Shown piece by piece: positions 34,101 through 46,719 of a DNA stretch of 64,000 nucleotides. A program made the translations under genes and the position numbers. Position 1 is the first letter of the stretch. Each line of letters begins with the position of its first letter. Origin of the DNA: Diorhabda sublineata. Lineage: Eukaryota > Arthropoda > Insecta > Coleoptera > Chrysomelidae. The notes below the pieces were generated by a model, which saw only the letters and a program-made list of their open reading frames with translations, was not told where the DNA came from and did no database searches. The stretch spans positions 17,003,653-17,067,652 of the forward strand of contig NC_079478.1 of assembly GCF_026230105.1 (NCBI RefSeq), read 5' to 3'.

Positions 34101-37100
34101 AATAAAAAAAATTCAACAAAACGACCAATGGTGACGTTTAGCATGAAGACAGTGAATTCAACTGAAAAAAGAAGAAAACAAAATAACAGTATTCACGATA
34201 AACAATACGAGGAAAATTCAATATTTAAAAGGGGAGGACAAAATGAGGGGACTAATAAATTATGTAATTCATAAAAGCACGTAGAGGGATGATACATATA
34301 CATGCATTAGAAAAATAACAGAAAATATTTCATTTCTACACAAAGCAACAGAAAGAATAAAAACAAGATGAAAACACATGAATATAAGGAAAGTAAAGAA
34401 AAAAGTTGAGACAGATAAGTTGTAACGTTACACATTACATCTAGATAAACAGAAAAAAGCTACAATAGCATAATCCTTGATAATAGAGGGATTTACAAGA
34501 CGTCCCGAGAATATTTAGTCATATATAGATACAAAATTCCAAATGCAACATCATGGCAAATGCTGTGTAAATTAAGAATCGCAAAATATGAGCCCTTGGT
34601 TACATAATTCCTTTAAGAATAAACATTTAGTTTGATGAATATAAAGTGTCTTACCAATCCTTTAATATCAGGATAATTCATAGCTGCCCAAGAAGCTGTA
34701 TATCCTCCGATGCTCCAACCAAATAAAATTATATCCTCTCTCTTGAATTCTAATTTTTGCTCAGCAAACTGCATAACAGCATGTATGGCATTTTGTTCTT
34801 GGGACGGATATGGACTACCCTGTAATATATTTCAGTTGTAATTTGTGAGATTATCAGAACTATTCTATATTATAACTAAATATTTACCGTACTGCTAGCA
34901 AAACCTGGATGATTCCAGCCCAATACAGAATATCCTGCTTCAATGGGCGTTGTCATAACACCAATTTCATAAAAACCAGCGTTTCCCTCACAGCATATGA
35001 CAAGAGTGTTGCCATTGGGCGCATTATTTCTCTTATTAACAAACATAGTGTCAATGTAATTATCATCTGCAGTGTGAATTTTGAATCTTTCAGCCTTAAA
35101 ATGCTCTATCAACTTTGCTCTTCCTTGTACAAGACTTTGTTCTAAAAAAATACTTATGATAATCTATTAAATTTCAATACAAGAAGAAGAAAAATTAGAA
35201 TTAACATAATTGTTCCACTGGATTCCAGTTCAATGCATTAAGTACCCAACTTTGCTGTAATTTTATTAGCATGGAAATCAAACAGTATCAAAACAAGAGT
35301 GGGAAGGTCTACGCCGATTTCCCATGAAAGAGAATTTTCATGACAAATAATAAAACATAACATAGTTTCTAAAAAATATATAAAACACAAATTTCTATAA
35401 TAAACATAACCATAATTTTGTAAACTGAAAATTAATAAAATAATATTAAAATCTTTTTGCGATGAAGGCTCCAATAATCAGCTAAACAATAATAAGATTT
35501 ATTATACAGAGTGCCTCATATCTTTTAGTTGTTCAACTTCAACCATAAATTTTAATTATTTTTTACCTTCATTCGTTAATATTTGTAGATAAACATTTTG
35601 TTTTAAGTAATCCCAATAAAAAAACATTTAGAGCTAAATCCAGTAATATGGCTATTTAATCACACTAAATGAAGCAATTATTTTATTTTTAACCTCACAT
35701 TTATTGTGATTATGAATCAGTTTCACAAAACTTGGTTTGATATTGTCCTCAGTAATAGTTGCAGGGTTGTTTACTTTAAAGCAATGGTAACGATTTTTCA
35801 ATTTTTTGTATACATTTCTTAGAATCACCTATGACATCGACCTAAAGACAAATCCTAACACATTCCCCTTACACTTTGGTAAAGTAGAGTGGGAATTCAA
35901 TGGAACAAGTCAGTTTATTTGATTTATGGGAATGTTATGTTGAAATTTATATTAGTACTTTGGAATTAAACTGATTGATAAATTGATCTTACTAATGTTT
36001 AATAAAATTTTTAGTTTACAGAATCAATACTTTATGGAATTATGAAGAATTTAAAGAAAACATTTACTATAAATATATAAAAAAACTATAAAGTTGTATT
36101 ATATAAAATTAATCATTGTTTCATATATACAATGGATTTTAGGTCTCTTCTGTTACAAAATTAGTTTTTTAAAATCATTTTTAAAAGATTTATTTCTATC
36201 TTTTAAAAACTATTAAAAAACTAATTTTGAAACAGAAGAGACCTAAAATTAAGAAACAGAATAGTATTCGTTTATTGAGTTTTGTTTATGCAGTGGTGGA
36301 TTTACCATCAGGCTGAGTAGTGTGGCAGATTTCAAGGGGCGGCAAAGTTTGTTGAATATTTTTTTTTAATTTACAAGATTCAAAAAAATATTGTTTACAC
36401 GGAGAAAACAAGTTTGGATCACCATTGCTGATCTTTATGAATAACTTCTAGCTGTATAAGAGAATTTTGAGTATTTCGAAGAAAAATCTGCGCAATTAAG
36501 CATATAGAAAGAAAATACTAGAGAAATGGAAAAAAAAACAACAACCAAAAAAATATTTGATGAAGATATTGGAATGGCTACAAATGATTAATTCAGATTT
36601 AACACTGCCAAAAAGGCAAGAAGATTATAATGGATTTAGTAAGAAAATTGTATTTCTTACAAAATTGAGTTGTTATTATCAGAACTAATAGAAATGCTAG
36701 TTTTCTGGAAAAAATGTACCCTAATGATTTAGAAACAGGGTTAGTTCAGGAATGTGTATACTTTTAAAGCTATTTTTGATGGAATAGTGGAGCCATATGG
36801 GTCATATTCATCAGAGGAAATCCAAAAATGTGCTCTAATTAGAGACCTGCCACCTTACTAGTCTACTATATTTTCACTTCTGTCGTTAATACGAGATTTA
36901 AAAACTATACAGGAGAATATCAATATGAGTTTAGGCCTGAGATTTCATAAAAAGATGCTATTCAAATTATAGAAAAATGTTAAATCAATATAAGAAGATC
37001 CAAATTCCAATAGACTTTTGAATCAAAAAAAACATACTACTAAAAGACACGTCCAAATTGCAGGTCTCAAAAACATAGAGCTCACAAGAATGATGATGAC

Positions 37101-39542
37101 TGGATATAAATGACATGTAAACACAAGGGACGGAAAAACTCAAGAATTCAATATAAATCGTCGAATTAGACAACTCTGTTTAATAAAGCACTAGAGGAAA
37201 TAATAAAAGACTGTCAAGTATCAAATGATCTCCACAAAATAGGAGTTCACAGATGATGGAGTAATACCCAGGACAAGAAAAAATTGACGAGCATAGCGGA
37301 AAAAGTCAAAACATGCAATGAACTTTAGTTAAAAAAAAAAGAAAATGGTTAGAACGTGGATTGACTAACCACAAGAAATGAGTCTAAGAGGTCTTACTAT
37401 TCCTATTGAAATGTACGACATACCTCACACTAATTTAAAAGCATGCATTTTAACAATCATTAGAGATCTTACACAAATCTTCAAAAATTATAGTTGAAAT
37501 TTTTTAAATAAAAAATGTAGTTTGAATAAATGTGAAGTCGGGTATCAAATTTCAGGAGCCACTGTGACAGCAAAAGATGAATAACCTATAGGCGGTAAGT
37601 CTGCCACACAGCTGCCACTGTGTTTATATTTATTTCTCAAATATTTGGCTATTCTCTACAGCAGGGGTGGGCAAAAGCAAGCCCTCAAACCGGATCCGGC
37701 CCTTTTAGTTACTTTATCCTACCTATTGATAAATCTTCCATGCAATTTATTTATTCTCTTATATGCAATTTTGTTGAATGTCAATAGTATTTGTTGAGGG
37801 TATTATAATTTCAAACCTAACCATATCCCTATTTCTAAACTGCTAATCTGGACTGTTCTTGAAAACTTTTAAATGATTTTTTTGCATTGTTAGTACACAT
37901 AATCTCTATTGCTCAGAATCGTCCCTGTATCAAGGACAGTTCTTTGATGGGTTGTAACGATCCTATACTTTCATAAAGCGGGTTTTGGTTGCACTCCTCT
38001 CACTCTTTGAGATATGATAGATTGCAGCATTTAGCACTGGTCACATTCTACTAATTTCTTTTGAGATTAATTAGAAGAAGACTTTTTGTAAGTAAAATTT
38101 AAAAAAAATGGTTTTATTTCATTGTAATATTATTATTACTATTATCTTTTATTAATTGGTGACATTTCTATATTCAAATCCTTTAAAATTATACTCGTAG
38201 TGTTTTTGTCAATAAAATTTTAGTGGATAGAGAAGAAGCTCCATCCAAAACATTCGCATGTGCACAGGATATGCGGTATAGTTCTCCGACCCAGGAGACA
38301 TTTTGAAAATATTATTTTGGCCCACTCTTAAAAGTATTTGCTCACCCCTGCTCTACAGAATTATTAAAGATTTATTAAAAAAGAGTCCGCAACTGCTAAA
38401 TTGGAAGCACAAGTTCTTATGTTATATAATATTGTAATTATAAAAGTTAATAAAAATTTGAGAGCTTTAGGTGAACTATAATTTTGTATAGATGTAAATT
38501 AGTAATGCAGAAATTGACATTACTTCAAAAAAACTCGAACAAATAAAAACAAGAAGTTTTTGTACAATCATAATAAAAGTAAGTTTTATAATATACCTAA
38601 TATCATTTGTAAGAAACCCATAGTTCCTGGATAAATCAATCTTATTCCAAATGTATGGATAGCAAGATAAGCAATAATTTTGTAAGGAATTTGCCATGCC
38701 CAATTTATTATGTTTTTGTATGTAGTTTTCTTGGGTAATTGTTGTCCCATTTCACTGGAAACAAATTCTGTGTGAAATAAATTTGAAAAAAAAAATACTT
38801 GAATATAGTAATAAGACAAAAGCATCTTTAAAATAACTCAATTTAAAAGCATTTATAATGTTATTTTTCAATTCAACCAATTTTTTATTAAATATGAATC
38901 ACTTACTATGAAAGTGTAATAACTATGAATACTATTTGAAATAAGCGTTATTTTGGCTCGATTAAAATGATCGAGAGGTATACCTCGCATCCTTTGTACA
39001 TCTGAATTCCACTGGCCAGGATTTAAAGTCAAAATCATATTTCATTAATTGTTGTTTAGTAGCTGGTGTCATATTTGTTTCTGCATTTTTTACAGTTGAT
39101 AGAAATTTGATGTATGTCGGATTATTTGCCCTACCAATTCCTCTTAAGCATAGTGACATGACTACAATAATTCCAGCAGTGGTAACTAATTTTGTTAATG
39201 TTAAAAGTCCATCTGGTTCGAAATATCCCCGTTGGTATAAAAATCCTACTATAACTGGAGAAGTATATATTCCTAATTTCCAAATTACATAAAACTAAAA
39301 AGAAAATTTTTATTGTTAGTAAATTGTATTATTATCCATTAGTACTTACCGAATTTATACATCTTTCACTATAATATTCGATGGTAGAAGGTTCATATTG
39401 CTGCTAAAATTGCATTGACAGAGGTTTGCAAGTCATAACAGAATATTTAAAAGTTCAAACTTACCTCCAGTGGACCTGTCCCATATATTTTTTTAAGTTT
39501 ACCCATAAACATGCATGCCAAAAATGTTTCAACTGAAGGCAT
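31101..39542 (-). CDS. ABHD16A: Phosphatidylserine lipase ABHD16A
   Basis: Ten coding exons: 39465-39542, 39350-39403, 38984-39294, 38597-38754, 34888-35141, 34655-34819, 33188-33372, 32990-33126, 32033-32178, 31101-31217. All are GT-AG, phases close, and they give 534 residues (human 558). The N-terminal third has hydrophobic membrane segments ('LGIYTSPVIVGFLY', 'TTAGIIVVMSLCL', 'IPYKIIAYLAIHTFGI'). The alpha/beta-hydrolase domain follows: 'VICCEGNAGFYEIG', 'AGYSVLGWNHPGFASST', nucleophile S321 in 'GWSIGG', acid in 'RRTDDEVI' (D395 or D396) and H508 in 'FKGTHCIN'. Family knowledge: an ER-membrane enzyme that makes lyso-phosphatidylserine. Intron 4 (35142-38596) hosts two hAT elements and a hairpin; intron 6 hosts a minisatellite. 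No disabling change was seen. Confidence 0.96.
31280..31560 (+). mobile_element. Non-LTR reverse-transcriptase fragment
   Basis: The plus strand, in broken frames, reads 'GWEIAYSDDLVLITRTQEL', 'INEKQKRQ'-like text and 'NNFKYLGLGIVENGRIEND', the polymerase box and following 'F.YLG..I..NG.I' motif of a non-LTR RT. It lies in ABHD16A intron 9, antisense. Confidence 0.55.
33478..34015. repeat. Degenerate minisatellite, ~20-bp unit
   Basis: More than twenty imperfect copies of AGAAATTAGCTAGAAAAC-like text in ABHD16A intron 6. A higher-order repeat of about 168 bp is visible: text starting CCCAGAAATTCG at 33608 recurs at about 33777 with few changes. Confidence 0.8.
35142..36135. other. ABHD16A intron 4, left part
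   Basis: Intron sequence without recognised coding text or repeats. Confidence 0.4.
36136..36249. repeat. Near-perfect ~52-bp-arm hairpin
   Basis: 36136-36188 is the complement of 36199-36249 with few mismatches (ATTTTAGGTCTCTTCTG ... CAGAAGAGACCTAAAAT), separated by about 10 bp. Either a minute inverted-repeat element or a precursor-like hairpin. In ABHD16A intron 4, 41 bp from a hAT element. Confidence 0.75.
36283..37628 (+). mobile_element. hAT transposon remnant with 8-bp TSD
   Basis: Flanked by TGTTTATG (36283-36290) and TGTTTATA (37621-37628), seven of eight bases alike, as for a hAT target duplication. The left end is CAGTGGTGGATTTACCATCA and the right end is the complement of CAGTGGCAGCTGTGTGGCAG. 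Inside, broken plus-strand frames read 'SELIEMLVFWKKC' then 'FDGIVEPYGSYSSEEIQ', resembling the middle part of hAT transposases. About 1.33 kb, internally deleted and dead. Confidence 0.7.
37654..38358. mobile_element. Non-autonomous hAT element with 8-bp TSD
   Basis: CTCTACAG at 37654-37661 and again at 38351-38358 is a perfect 8-bp duplication with the hAT-type nTnnnnAn form. The 689-bp element starts CAGGGGTGGGCAAA and ends TTTGCTCACCCCTG, typical hAT inverted ends. There is no coding region. It sits 25 bp from the neighbouring hAT in ABHD16A intron 4. Confidence 0.88.
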
Positions 39543-40909
39543 TTTTAAAGACGTTAGTAACAGAGTTCTACACTTTAAAACCTTTCATTGATACTTAATG
39601 TAATTTATGCGAATACCATTTTTATTAGTTTTGGTAGGGTTTTGTAGTACATATACATTTCCTAGTTGACATCTGTTATTTGTCTGGAATTCATCAGTTA
39701 ATCTTGACCACAGAACGGAATAATCTAATTCTGTGATCTCAACACACACACACACTACAGAATAAAGCTTTTTCTGAAATAGGAATATATTTTCTAATTC
39801 ACAACATTTTCTATTATACTATGTGTGAATGCATATTTATGAGAAATTTATTTTCTAATTGAGACAGTTATCAGGATTAAAACATATTTCTCAAAACATA
39901 AGAGCGCCAATAGGGTAGGCAACTTTTCTTTCACTAAACGCAGTGCATTTTGAGAATTGATTGATTGATGGTTCAAATAGAAAAAAAAAAGAGATAATTC
40001 TGAAGCTTCTCTTATTTCTGTCCTATAACCCAACTGCAATTTTTAAATTAAATACACCAATGAATGGCTAATTTTCATTTATTCCTTCAATTTTAAAATT
40101 ATTCGTTATTGAACAGTGATTATGTTATAGGATTACTGTCAGAAATAACGTACTTCACTAAGATTGGTGGAGGATAGGTTGCCCGGTACCGTGGGTGCGA
40201 TAGACGAAAAGACGTGACTGTTAATTAAGTCACTTATTGAAAACGATCCAAAAAATTAGCAGCGTTTATGTTTGATTTGTGCCATTTGTTGTTAACTCTT
40301 GCTTTCTATCAGCTTTATCGGTTGATTAAAATAATTGACTGACCTAAGATATCAATAGCTTAATGCCTTATATGTTAAATTAGTTACCTCATTGAAATAT
40401 TGTTACTAAACTAATTAAATATATTTTTTTTTATTATAACCATAAAATACAGCCGGTATTAAGTTAACTGACCTAAACTGGTATAGAAATTTCTTAGAAA
40501 AATAGTTATGAACTTGAAACAAACAATATTGTATCATAATAAAATCACACAAAAATATCTAAAATAATAAAGTTTGGAATGAAGCACCCTGTATACTATT
40601 GAATATTTCAGAAGATCTTTTCATTCTGATTAGAAATTTATCCGATTTAATATTCTGTCGGCTTTCAACAGATAATAACAACAGACAATAAAATTCAATG
40701 GTCCTAAGATCGAATCAACATTCGGTATAAGAAAATATTAAAAATCGATATAATATTAAATAAACAAAGGAATTTTTGAATGAATTTAACTAATATAAAA
40801 TAAATTTCGCATTTGTAAAATATTTTTTGGGGGAAAAATAAGTAGCATCTATTTATTATCATTTAATTCAAGCGCTTTTCAAAAACCAAAAGAGGATTTA
40901 GGAAATAGA
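39543..40909. other. Upstream of ABHD16A, no gene seen
   Basis: Contains the ABHD16A promoter and 5' UTR near 39543 by position. A short (CA)n run lies near 39741. No recognised coding text. Confidence 0.4.
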
Positions 40910-41590
40910 AGATATCGTGCTTCATTGTTCCTAGACATCCCGCATGCATTTGACAAGGTTTATTAATTTGAAATCAGAAAATCCTTCCTTGTCAATTATT
41001 ACCAAATCCTTCACTCCTACCTCCAAGATCACAGTTTTCTAGCTAAATATCTTGATGATCAAAGACCACTGTACAAATTAAGCTACGGAGTTCCTTAAGG
41101 TCCTGTTCTGGGGCCATAGCTTGACCTCCTTCTCACGGCTGATCTATCAAAGATCATACTGTAGCATCAATTACATTCACCTCAATGAGGTAGAAACCTG
41201 ATTAAAGAAATGTCGAGTTGAAGCAAACGAATTGTCTGTTCATGAAGTTCCACCAATAGTAAATGCAAATATCTAGCAGTCACTCTAAACAATCAAATCC
41301 TACCACAACGGGACAATATTAAATATCTAGACATGTAACTAGATAAGCGCCTGGTGGAAATACATCTTTACCAAGCGTGAACAATTGGATTTGAAACTAA
41401 GAGAAAATTTATACCGACTGATAGGAAGAAAATATCAATTTTCTATAAAAATAAGGCGCTGATCTACAAAGCAATCCTCAAGCCCATTTCGACCTACGGT
41501 GTTCCACTGTGAATATTAGCAGCCAATGCCAATATTGAAATTCTGAAAGTACTAAGAATTGTTGTAAATGTTCCATGGTTTGTACCACGT
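40910..41590 (+). mobile_element. Jockey-like reverse-transcriptase remnant
   Basis: Plus strand with stops: 'SLFLDIPHAFDKVY', 'YQILHSYLQDHSFLAKYLDD', 'LYKLSYGVP', 'DNIKYLDM', 'IFYKNKALIYKAILKPISTY' and 'NIEILKVLRIVVNVPWFVP', in the usual order of a jockey-type RT from the motif-A region to the thumb. The polymerase YADD region has been lost, so there is an internal deletion. Dead copy. Confidence 0.75.
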
Positions 41591-41984
41591 TTTGTTATAG
41601 CCCAAATGTAATCGGTCAAAGCGAAAAAAAAAACTTATCCATAGGCTATAATGATATATTAATATATAATCCAAGCATCTATCATGGTACAACCAGTACC
41701 TTAACAGAAGCTTGGGTGACAATAGACAAAGCTAAATTTATAATAAGTAATTATTATTATAGATTACAAACAATTAGAGGAAAAATATTCCAGTCGCTGC
41801 GATATATACTACACTGGTGTTGAGAACAGGCATACCGTCGTAAAATAGCTTTCTCTCTCTATTAAGCAGTATTAATATATTTTTGGTTCCTCTATATCCA
41901 AAGTACCAAGTCAAGTTGTGAATTTATTTGGTATCAATTTTGTTTTTCATTGACATAGATGTCGTAATACACCACTGGGGTTAT

Positions 41985-43597
41985 TATAGTAGTCCAAACT
42001 ACCAAGGTTTTCACTTTTCCATGAATCTGCATCGATTTTGATGAAATTTTGACAACATGTAGGGAATATTTCAAAAAGCAAAATCTAACGTACGCCGATG
42101 TGTGTGTGTGTTATACCCCAACTAAAGGGTGAACATTTTTATATTGAAAATAAGCATTTAATTTTTTTTTTCAAAATTATTAGTTTTTTAGTTATGCGCG
42201 ATTGAGATATTTTATAAATAACTAAATAAATACTTTTGATTTTAACAGAAAAAGTGTGAAAAACAAAAATGAAGCTTATAAAAAACAAAGAGATTGGTTT
42301 TTGTAAATTTTTTAAATTTTTTAAAACGGAAAAACGATCAATTTTTCGAGATAATTGCATATAACATTTTCAAGGTACTTTCAAAAATTTTTAAAATGAG
42401 AACTCTCTAGCATAAAACCAAGTAAGTTATGGCCGAAATAAAATCGATTTATATTTTTTTTTTGTAGAAAAAACCTCAATTTCACCCTTAGCAATAGTAC
42501 CCAAATTGCAATAAAAATATAATCCAGTGATGATTTATTTTATTCACGTACTAATAATGATTTCTGGAAGTTTGAACGCTTTAGAATGCATAAATCCGAA
42601 AAAAATTATGTTTAAAGTCGGATATTCATTTTCGAAATTTTTAAAAATTTCTGAAAAACTATAAGATATACATAAAAATTGATAAGTAACAAAAAGTCAG
42701 TATTTTTTTAGCAAACATTTTGCTTTTTCCAAATTTTTTGTAACTTGTACTTGCAACTGAGATTTGACCTTACAAATCGTACTCTAATGTATGACTAATA
42801 CCATTTTAAACGTTGCCCTTTGAAAAATAGAGGGTCAAAAAAGTTTAAAACGTTTATAAACTTATAAGTTATGAAATTCCCTATAAATCTATGTTTTGAG
42901 CGACTAATTTGCTTGCAAATTAACCGAGATATGGCAAAAAACTATATACACACTTTGGAGTAGGTATATTTTGGAGTATAAGTGTGAAGTATGTAAAGAT
43001 AATATGATTTTTCATTTTTTGTCATAAGGGATGATTTATTGAGAGTTGAAAATTTTGAATACATAATATTCAAGTTGAAAAAGATAAAGATATGACCATT
43101 TGAAATAAATTAATCATCAAAAAGAATAAATACGTCTATACATATTTTTTTCAATTTTTTTCGAAATAATGGATGATTTATAAGGGTTAAACATTTAGGA
43201 TGCAAAATATTTGAGTTGAACACAAACAAAATGAGTCAACTTAATATAAGTAAGCTACCTCAAGGTAATTTTGTATTAATCGGGGGTGCTTTATAAGAAA
43301 TGAAATACATCAAACAGGGTTGCAAAATTATAAATACTATATTGAAGCATTAAATAACTTTTATTCATACCTTAAAAGTATTTTTCTATTCATTAAATGC
43401 TTATACTTATAGTTTTATTGATTTTTTGCAATAAGGGGTAGATTTCACCCCTAAGAGTAATAAGCACATATCGGCATAGGATATATTTTGAAGATAAGGG
43501 TAAGTCAAGTTTAATTCCAAATTTTCATGCAAATCGATGCGGGTTCATAGAAATCGGAGGTAATACCTCATTTTTACCTTGGTAGCTTGGACTATAG
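41985..43597. mobile_element. 1.6-kb noncoding element with inverted ends
   Basis: The left end TATAGTAGTCCAAACTACCA (41985) matches the complement of the right end (TATAGTCCAAGCTACCAAGG, ending 43597). Similarity continues about 90 bp inward (both read CATGAA.C.GCATCGATTT.ATGAAA). No transposase frame of note lies inside; the 73-codon ORF at 42139-42360 is low-complexity. The likely reading is a large non-autonomous DNA transposon of unassigned superfamily. I could not define a target duplication. Confidence 0.55.
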
Positions 43598-44144
43598 TTG
43601 ATTTGAAATGGTTTCATATATCATTTCGTTGATTATTTTTGTATATCTGAACAATAAATGGCACTAAATAACCTTTTCAACAAAGTTTACATCTCGACAA
43701 GAATTATTGTTGACGGTTGATTTTTATACACGTGTACTTCATTTACTTAACCTTAAATTTCAATTGACGAATATCTATTTTATCAATTATAATTTTTCGT
43801 TTTGCAATAACAGTCCAATTATTATAATATGTTAGTTACTCAATAGAAATGTAAAATTTTTTACGGTTTCAGTTACATTTTTTTACAGTAAAGCTGTTGT
43901 TTATCTTGCACCCCATATACAGACGCCAATGATTAAAAATATATTTGAGGGTTGGTCGATGTAAGTAGGGATCTTATACTACCACCCACAAACACACACA
44001 GCAACTAGTTAGTTAGTTTACATCTCCCTTAGAGTATGTTTTATGAAAATAATGTTAATACTATAATTGATTTTTAATATTTTTCTGGGTAGCACAGTGA
44101 TCAACTTATCTGATAGTACGTTAATAAAAATAGTATTGTTATTA
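43598..44144. other. Intergenic, no gene seen
   Basis: AT-rich sequence upstream of the TATA promoter at 44145. No recognised content. Confidence 0.4.
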
Positions 44145-44182
44145 TATAAATAGCCACCGTTGATACAGATCATAGGTTAGTC
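44145..44182 (+). promoter_or_regulatory. TATA-type core promoter
   Basis: TATATAAATAG-like box at 44144-44153 with an initiator-like TCATAG near 44170-44176, about 30 bp downstream, then a GC-richer leader up to the ATG at 44354. This spacing is that of a focused insect RNA polymerase II promoter. Confidence 0.45.
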
Positions 44183-44353
44183 GCCAGTGAGATAAAAAAT
44201 ACACTACGACTCGTCGCGATTTTAATTTAATAATCCATTTCTTATCAATATTGTATAAAGAGTAATATCAGGTCTTCAAGTGTCCCCCATCTTCTTCAAT
44301 CAGTAACAGTCCCACATGATAGTGACGTTGTAGTGCTTTCATTTTTATCAATA

Positions 44354-44580
44354 ATGGCAAAGTTTTTCAACTACACTTTTTTAGTTATTTGTACTGGTAA
44401 GTTCATCAACCGATTGTTTATTGTTAATGTAAAACTATCTATTGAAATTGTTGGTGATTATAACAAGTATCATACAAGTCTGTACTTTTCCGTTGTTTTT
44501 TTTAACAACCTAATTCGAGATCAGCGTTGGTTACTAATTTATTTTTAGGATTTACAGTTACGTCTTTCGTACATAAATAG
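44354..44580 (+). CDS. Tiny signal-peptide ORF, putative two-exon
   Basis: Exon 1 44354-44396 and exon 2 44549-44580 join across a GT-AG intron in phase 1 to give only 24 codons, starting 'MAKFFNYTFLVICTG' and ending 'SFVHK' then stop. The peptide is essentially a hydrophobic secretion signal. It may be the first exon of a longer secreted or cuticle protein whose later exons were not found, or a decayed gene. It sits about 200 bp downstream of a TATA promoter. I do not recognise a family. Confidence 0.3.
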
Positions 44581-45339
44581 AAAAACCTGCACTGATATTT
44601 TTGCATAATAACATTAAAAAAGTTAATAGATTTACAATGGGAGGAAAATTTAAAAAACTATTAGACCTAGTTTGTTTCAATTACATGTATTGTTATGTCA
44701 ATCTTCCTGGTAATTGTAAAAGTTTAACATTGAAATTTTTAATATTAAAAAATTGAACAGTAGCGATATCTAAATATAGAAATAATCACAAACGTATCTC
44801 GAGTGATCCTTTCAACTTATACCAAAAATAATCGTACAGTTTTGTGTGAATCTACTATGTATTCAATATTCTATTTTTTCATAATTTATAATATAATTTA
44901 TAACTCATATATCATGTTGTTGAGATTATATATGATGCTAGTTAACATCTTTATTTATTAACAAATCTGAGGCAAAATGAGGACGATTCCATTTACTTTT
45001 CTCAAAATATGAAAATATTTCTTCAATTACTCAAAATGTTTTTATCATCAATAGCCTTCAAATATCAATCTAAATCTAAATTATGTTGATGAAAATAAGG
45101 CTCATTACACATGAAGCAACTGAGAAAAAACTAAACTTAAAAGTACCTGAAGTCACCAACTGATTGCTAACTGATTGTTGACATTTGTCTGCACACACAG
45201 AAGACTCATTAGTGACCCAAACCCGACTGTCTCAAAAGTAAACAATAGCTCCTTTTGGTTTATAATAACGTGATGTAATTTAAATTTTAACTGTAAAAAA
45301 TAATTTACTTCAGAGTCGAACCAAACAATTCAGTCTAAA
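44581..45339. other. Intergenic, no gene seen
   Basis: AT-rich sequence downstream of the small ORF. No further exon was recognised. Confidence 0.4.
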
Positions 45340-45835
45340 CTTCTTTTGTAAATGTACAAACTATCATATTCGTTCATCTTTGGAATATTGTTTGCACATT
45401 TGGAGTTCGCTCCTCAAGCATACCCTAAAGCTCCACTTTATGCAGAAGGGAGTAATTCGACTTACAGAGTTGACTAGAAACTTGGACAGCTTAGAGCATA
45501 GAAGAAAGGTCGCCGGCCTGACTCTGTTTTACCGGTTTTACCACAGCAAATGTTCTTGCGAGTTGTCTAAGATAATCCCACATAGAGCAGTATTTGCAAG
45601 ACTTACTAGACAGTCAGGTGTGGTTTATGAACACCGAGTTTGACAGTAGACGCTAAGAACCTCAATTTATCGGAACTCCTTCCTTTGGACAAGTGCAAGC
45701 CCGTGGAATCAGCTACCAAGACACGTATTTCCAGAAAACTACAACCTACAGAAGTTCAAAATAAATATCTACAGTGTAAAAGGGTTTATCCTCTTTTTTA
45801 CATAGAAAATATAACAAAAAAAAAAAAAATAAAAT
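45340..45835 (+). mobile_element. 5'-truncated non-LTR element with A-rich tail
   Basis: The plus strand reads 'IRSSLEYCLHIWSS', 'LDSLEHRRKVAGLTLFYRFY', 'SKIIPHRAVFARLTRQ' and, after a frameshift, 'SPWNQLPRHVFPENYNLQKF', the C-terminal end of an insect non-LTR RT protein without RNase H. It ends in a run of As (45819-45835). Such 3'-end-only copies with an A tail are typical aborted retrotransposition products. Confidence 0.75.
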
Positions 45836-46719
45836 GAAGAGAGTAATGTTACTAGAACGAATTATTAACCTGTCGAAGTGACAAACTCGTGTTACTAATT
45901 GCAAACTGGTTAATGAATTGCATCATAAATGAGTTTCTTTTGAGTTGATCTGTGTATATCCGACCTGAGTTTTTGTTATGAAGATAACAACAAAAATTGA
46001 CTTTTAAATAATTCTTTTCGTTCAATATGTCGCTTTTTAGAATGTTAGACTATTTTTCGATGATTCTGTATTATTAAACAGAATAATTTTGGTCATAACA
46101 CAAACAGAATTAATTACTGTCCAAGGAATTCATATTCTATCCAAACTAAAATATCAGGTTTTAAGTTTGCAATACAAATTAATTACGTATTCTATATAAA
46201 AATGCGTTATTTATGTCTACCGAAGCATCTAACCGAAGTGCCTCGAACGAACCAGTACCTTCAATTCTGGCGTGGCATTATTTAAAAATTGCTTCACCTA
46301 TCAGCTGCTACTAAACATCCCATCAAGTTTAGTCATTGGTATGGATAACACCTATTGTTATAACTGAATATTAAACTTTCCCAATACGAGTTTTAAAAAA
46401 GAAGAACATTTAGAACATGAATATTTCTGAAAAGATTCCCACAAAACAATTGCTTCAAATTATAAAGTTTTAATTTGAATAAGGAGTTATTGAGAGTGTT
46501 ATTGATAGTATTTGCAAGATTCATAAACTGTCCCCATATTATTGTGTGCTCGAACCTATAGCATATAGAAGTGGTTTGGACTACATTAAAAACAAAACTA
46601 ATAATAATAAATAAAGACAACGAATCTATTTTAACATCGCTAATGCCAATAATAAATGATAATGACTATTCCAGTTCCGAAGAATCTTGCTTTGCAGATT
46701 AATATTTTGTGATTGAAAA
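45836..46719. other. Intergenic, no gene seen
   Basis: AT-rich sequence with no recognised coding text. The 75-codon minus-strand ORF at 46393-46620 has no family likeness. Confidence 0.4.

Noticed and set aside
36985..37173. 62-codon minus-strand ORF inside the hAT remnant
   Set aside because: Opposite to the transposase-like text and low-complexity; a shadow.
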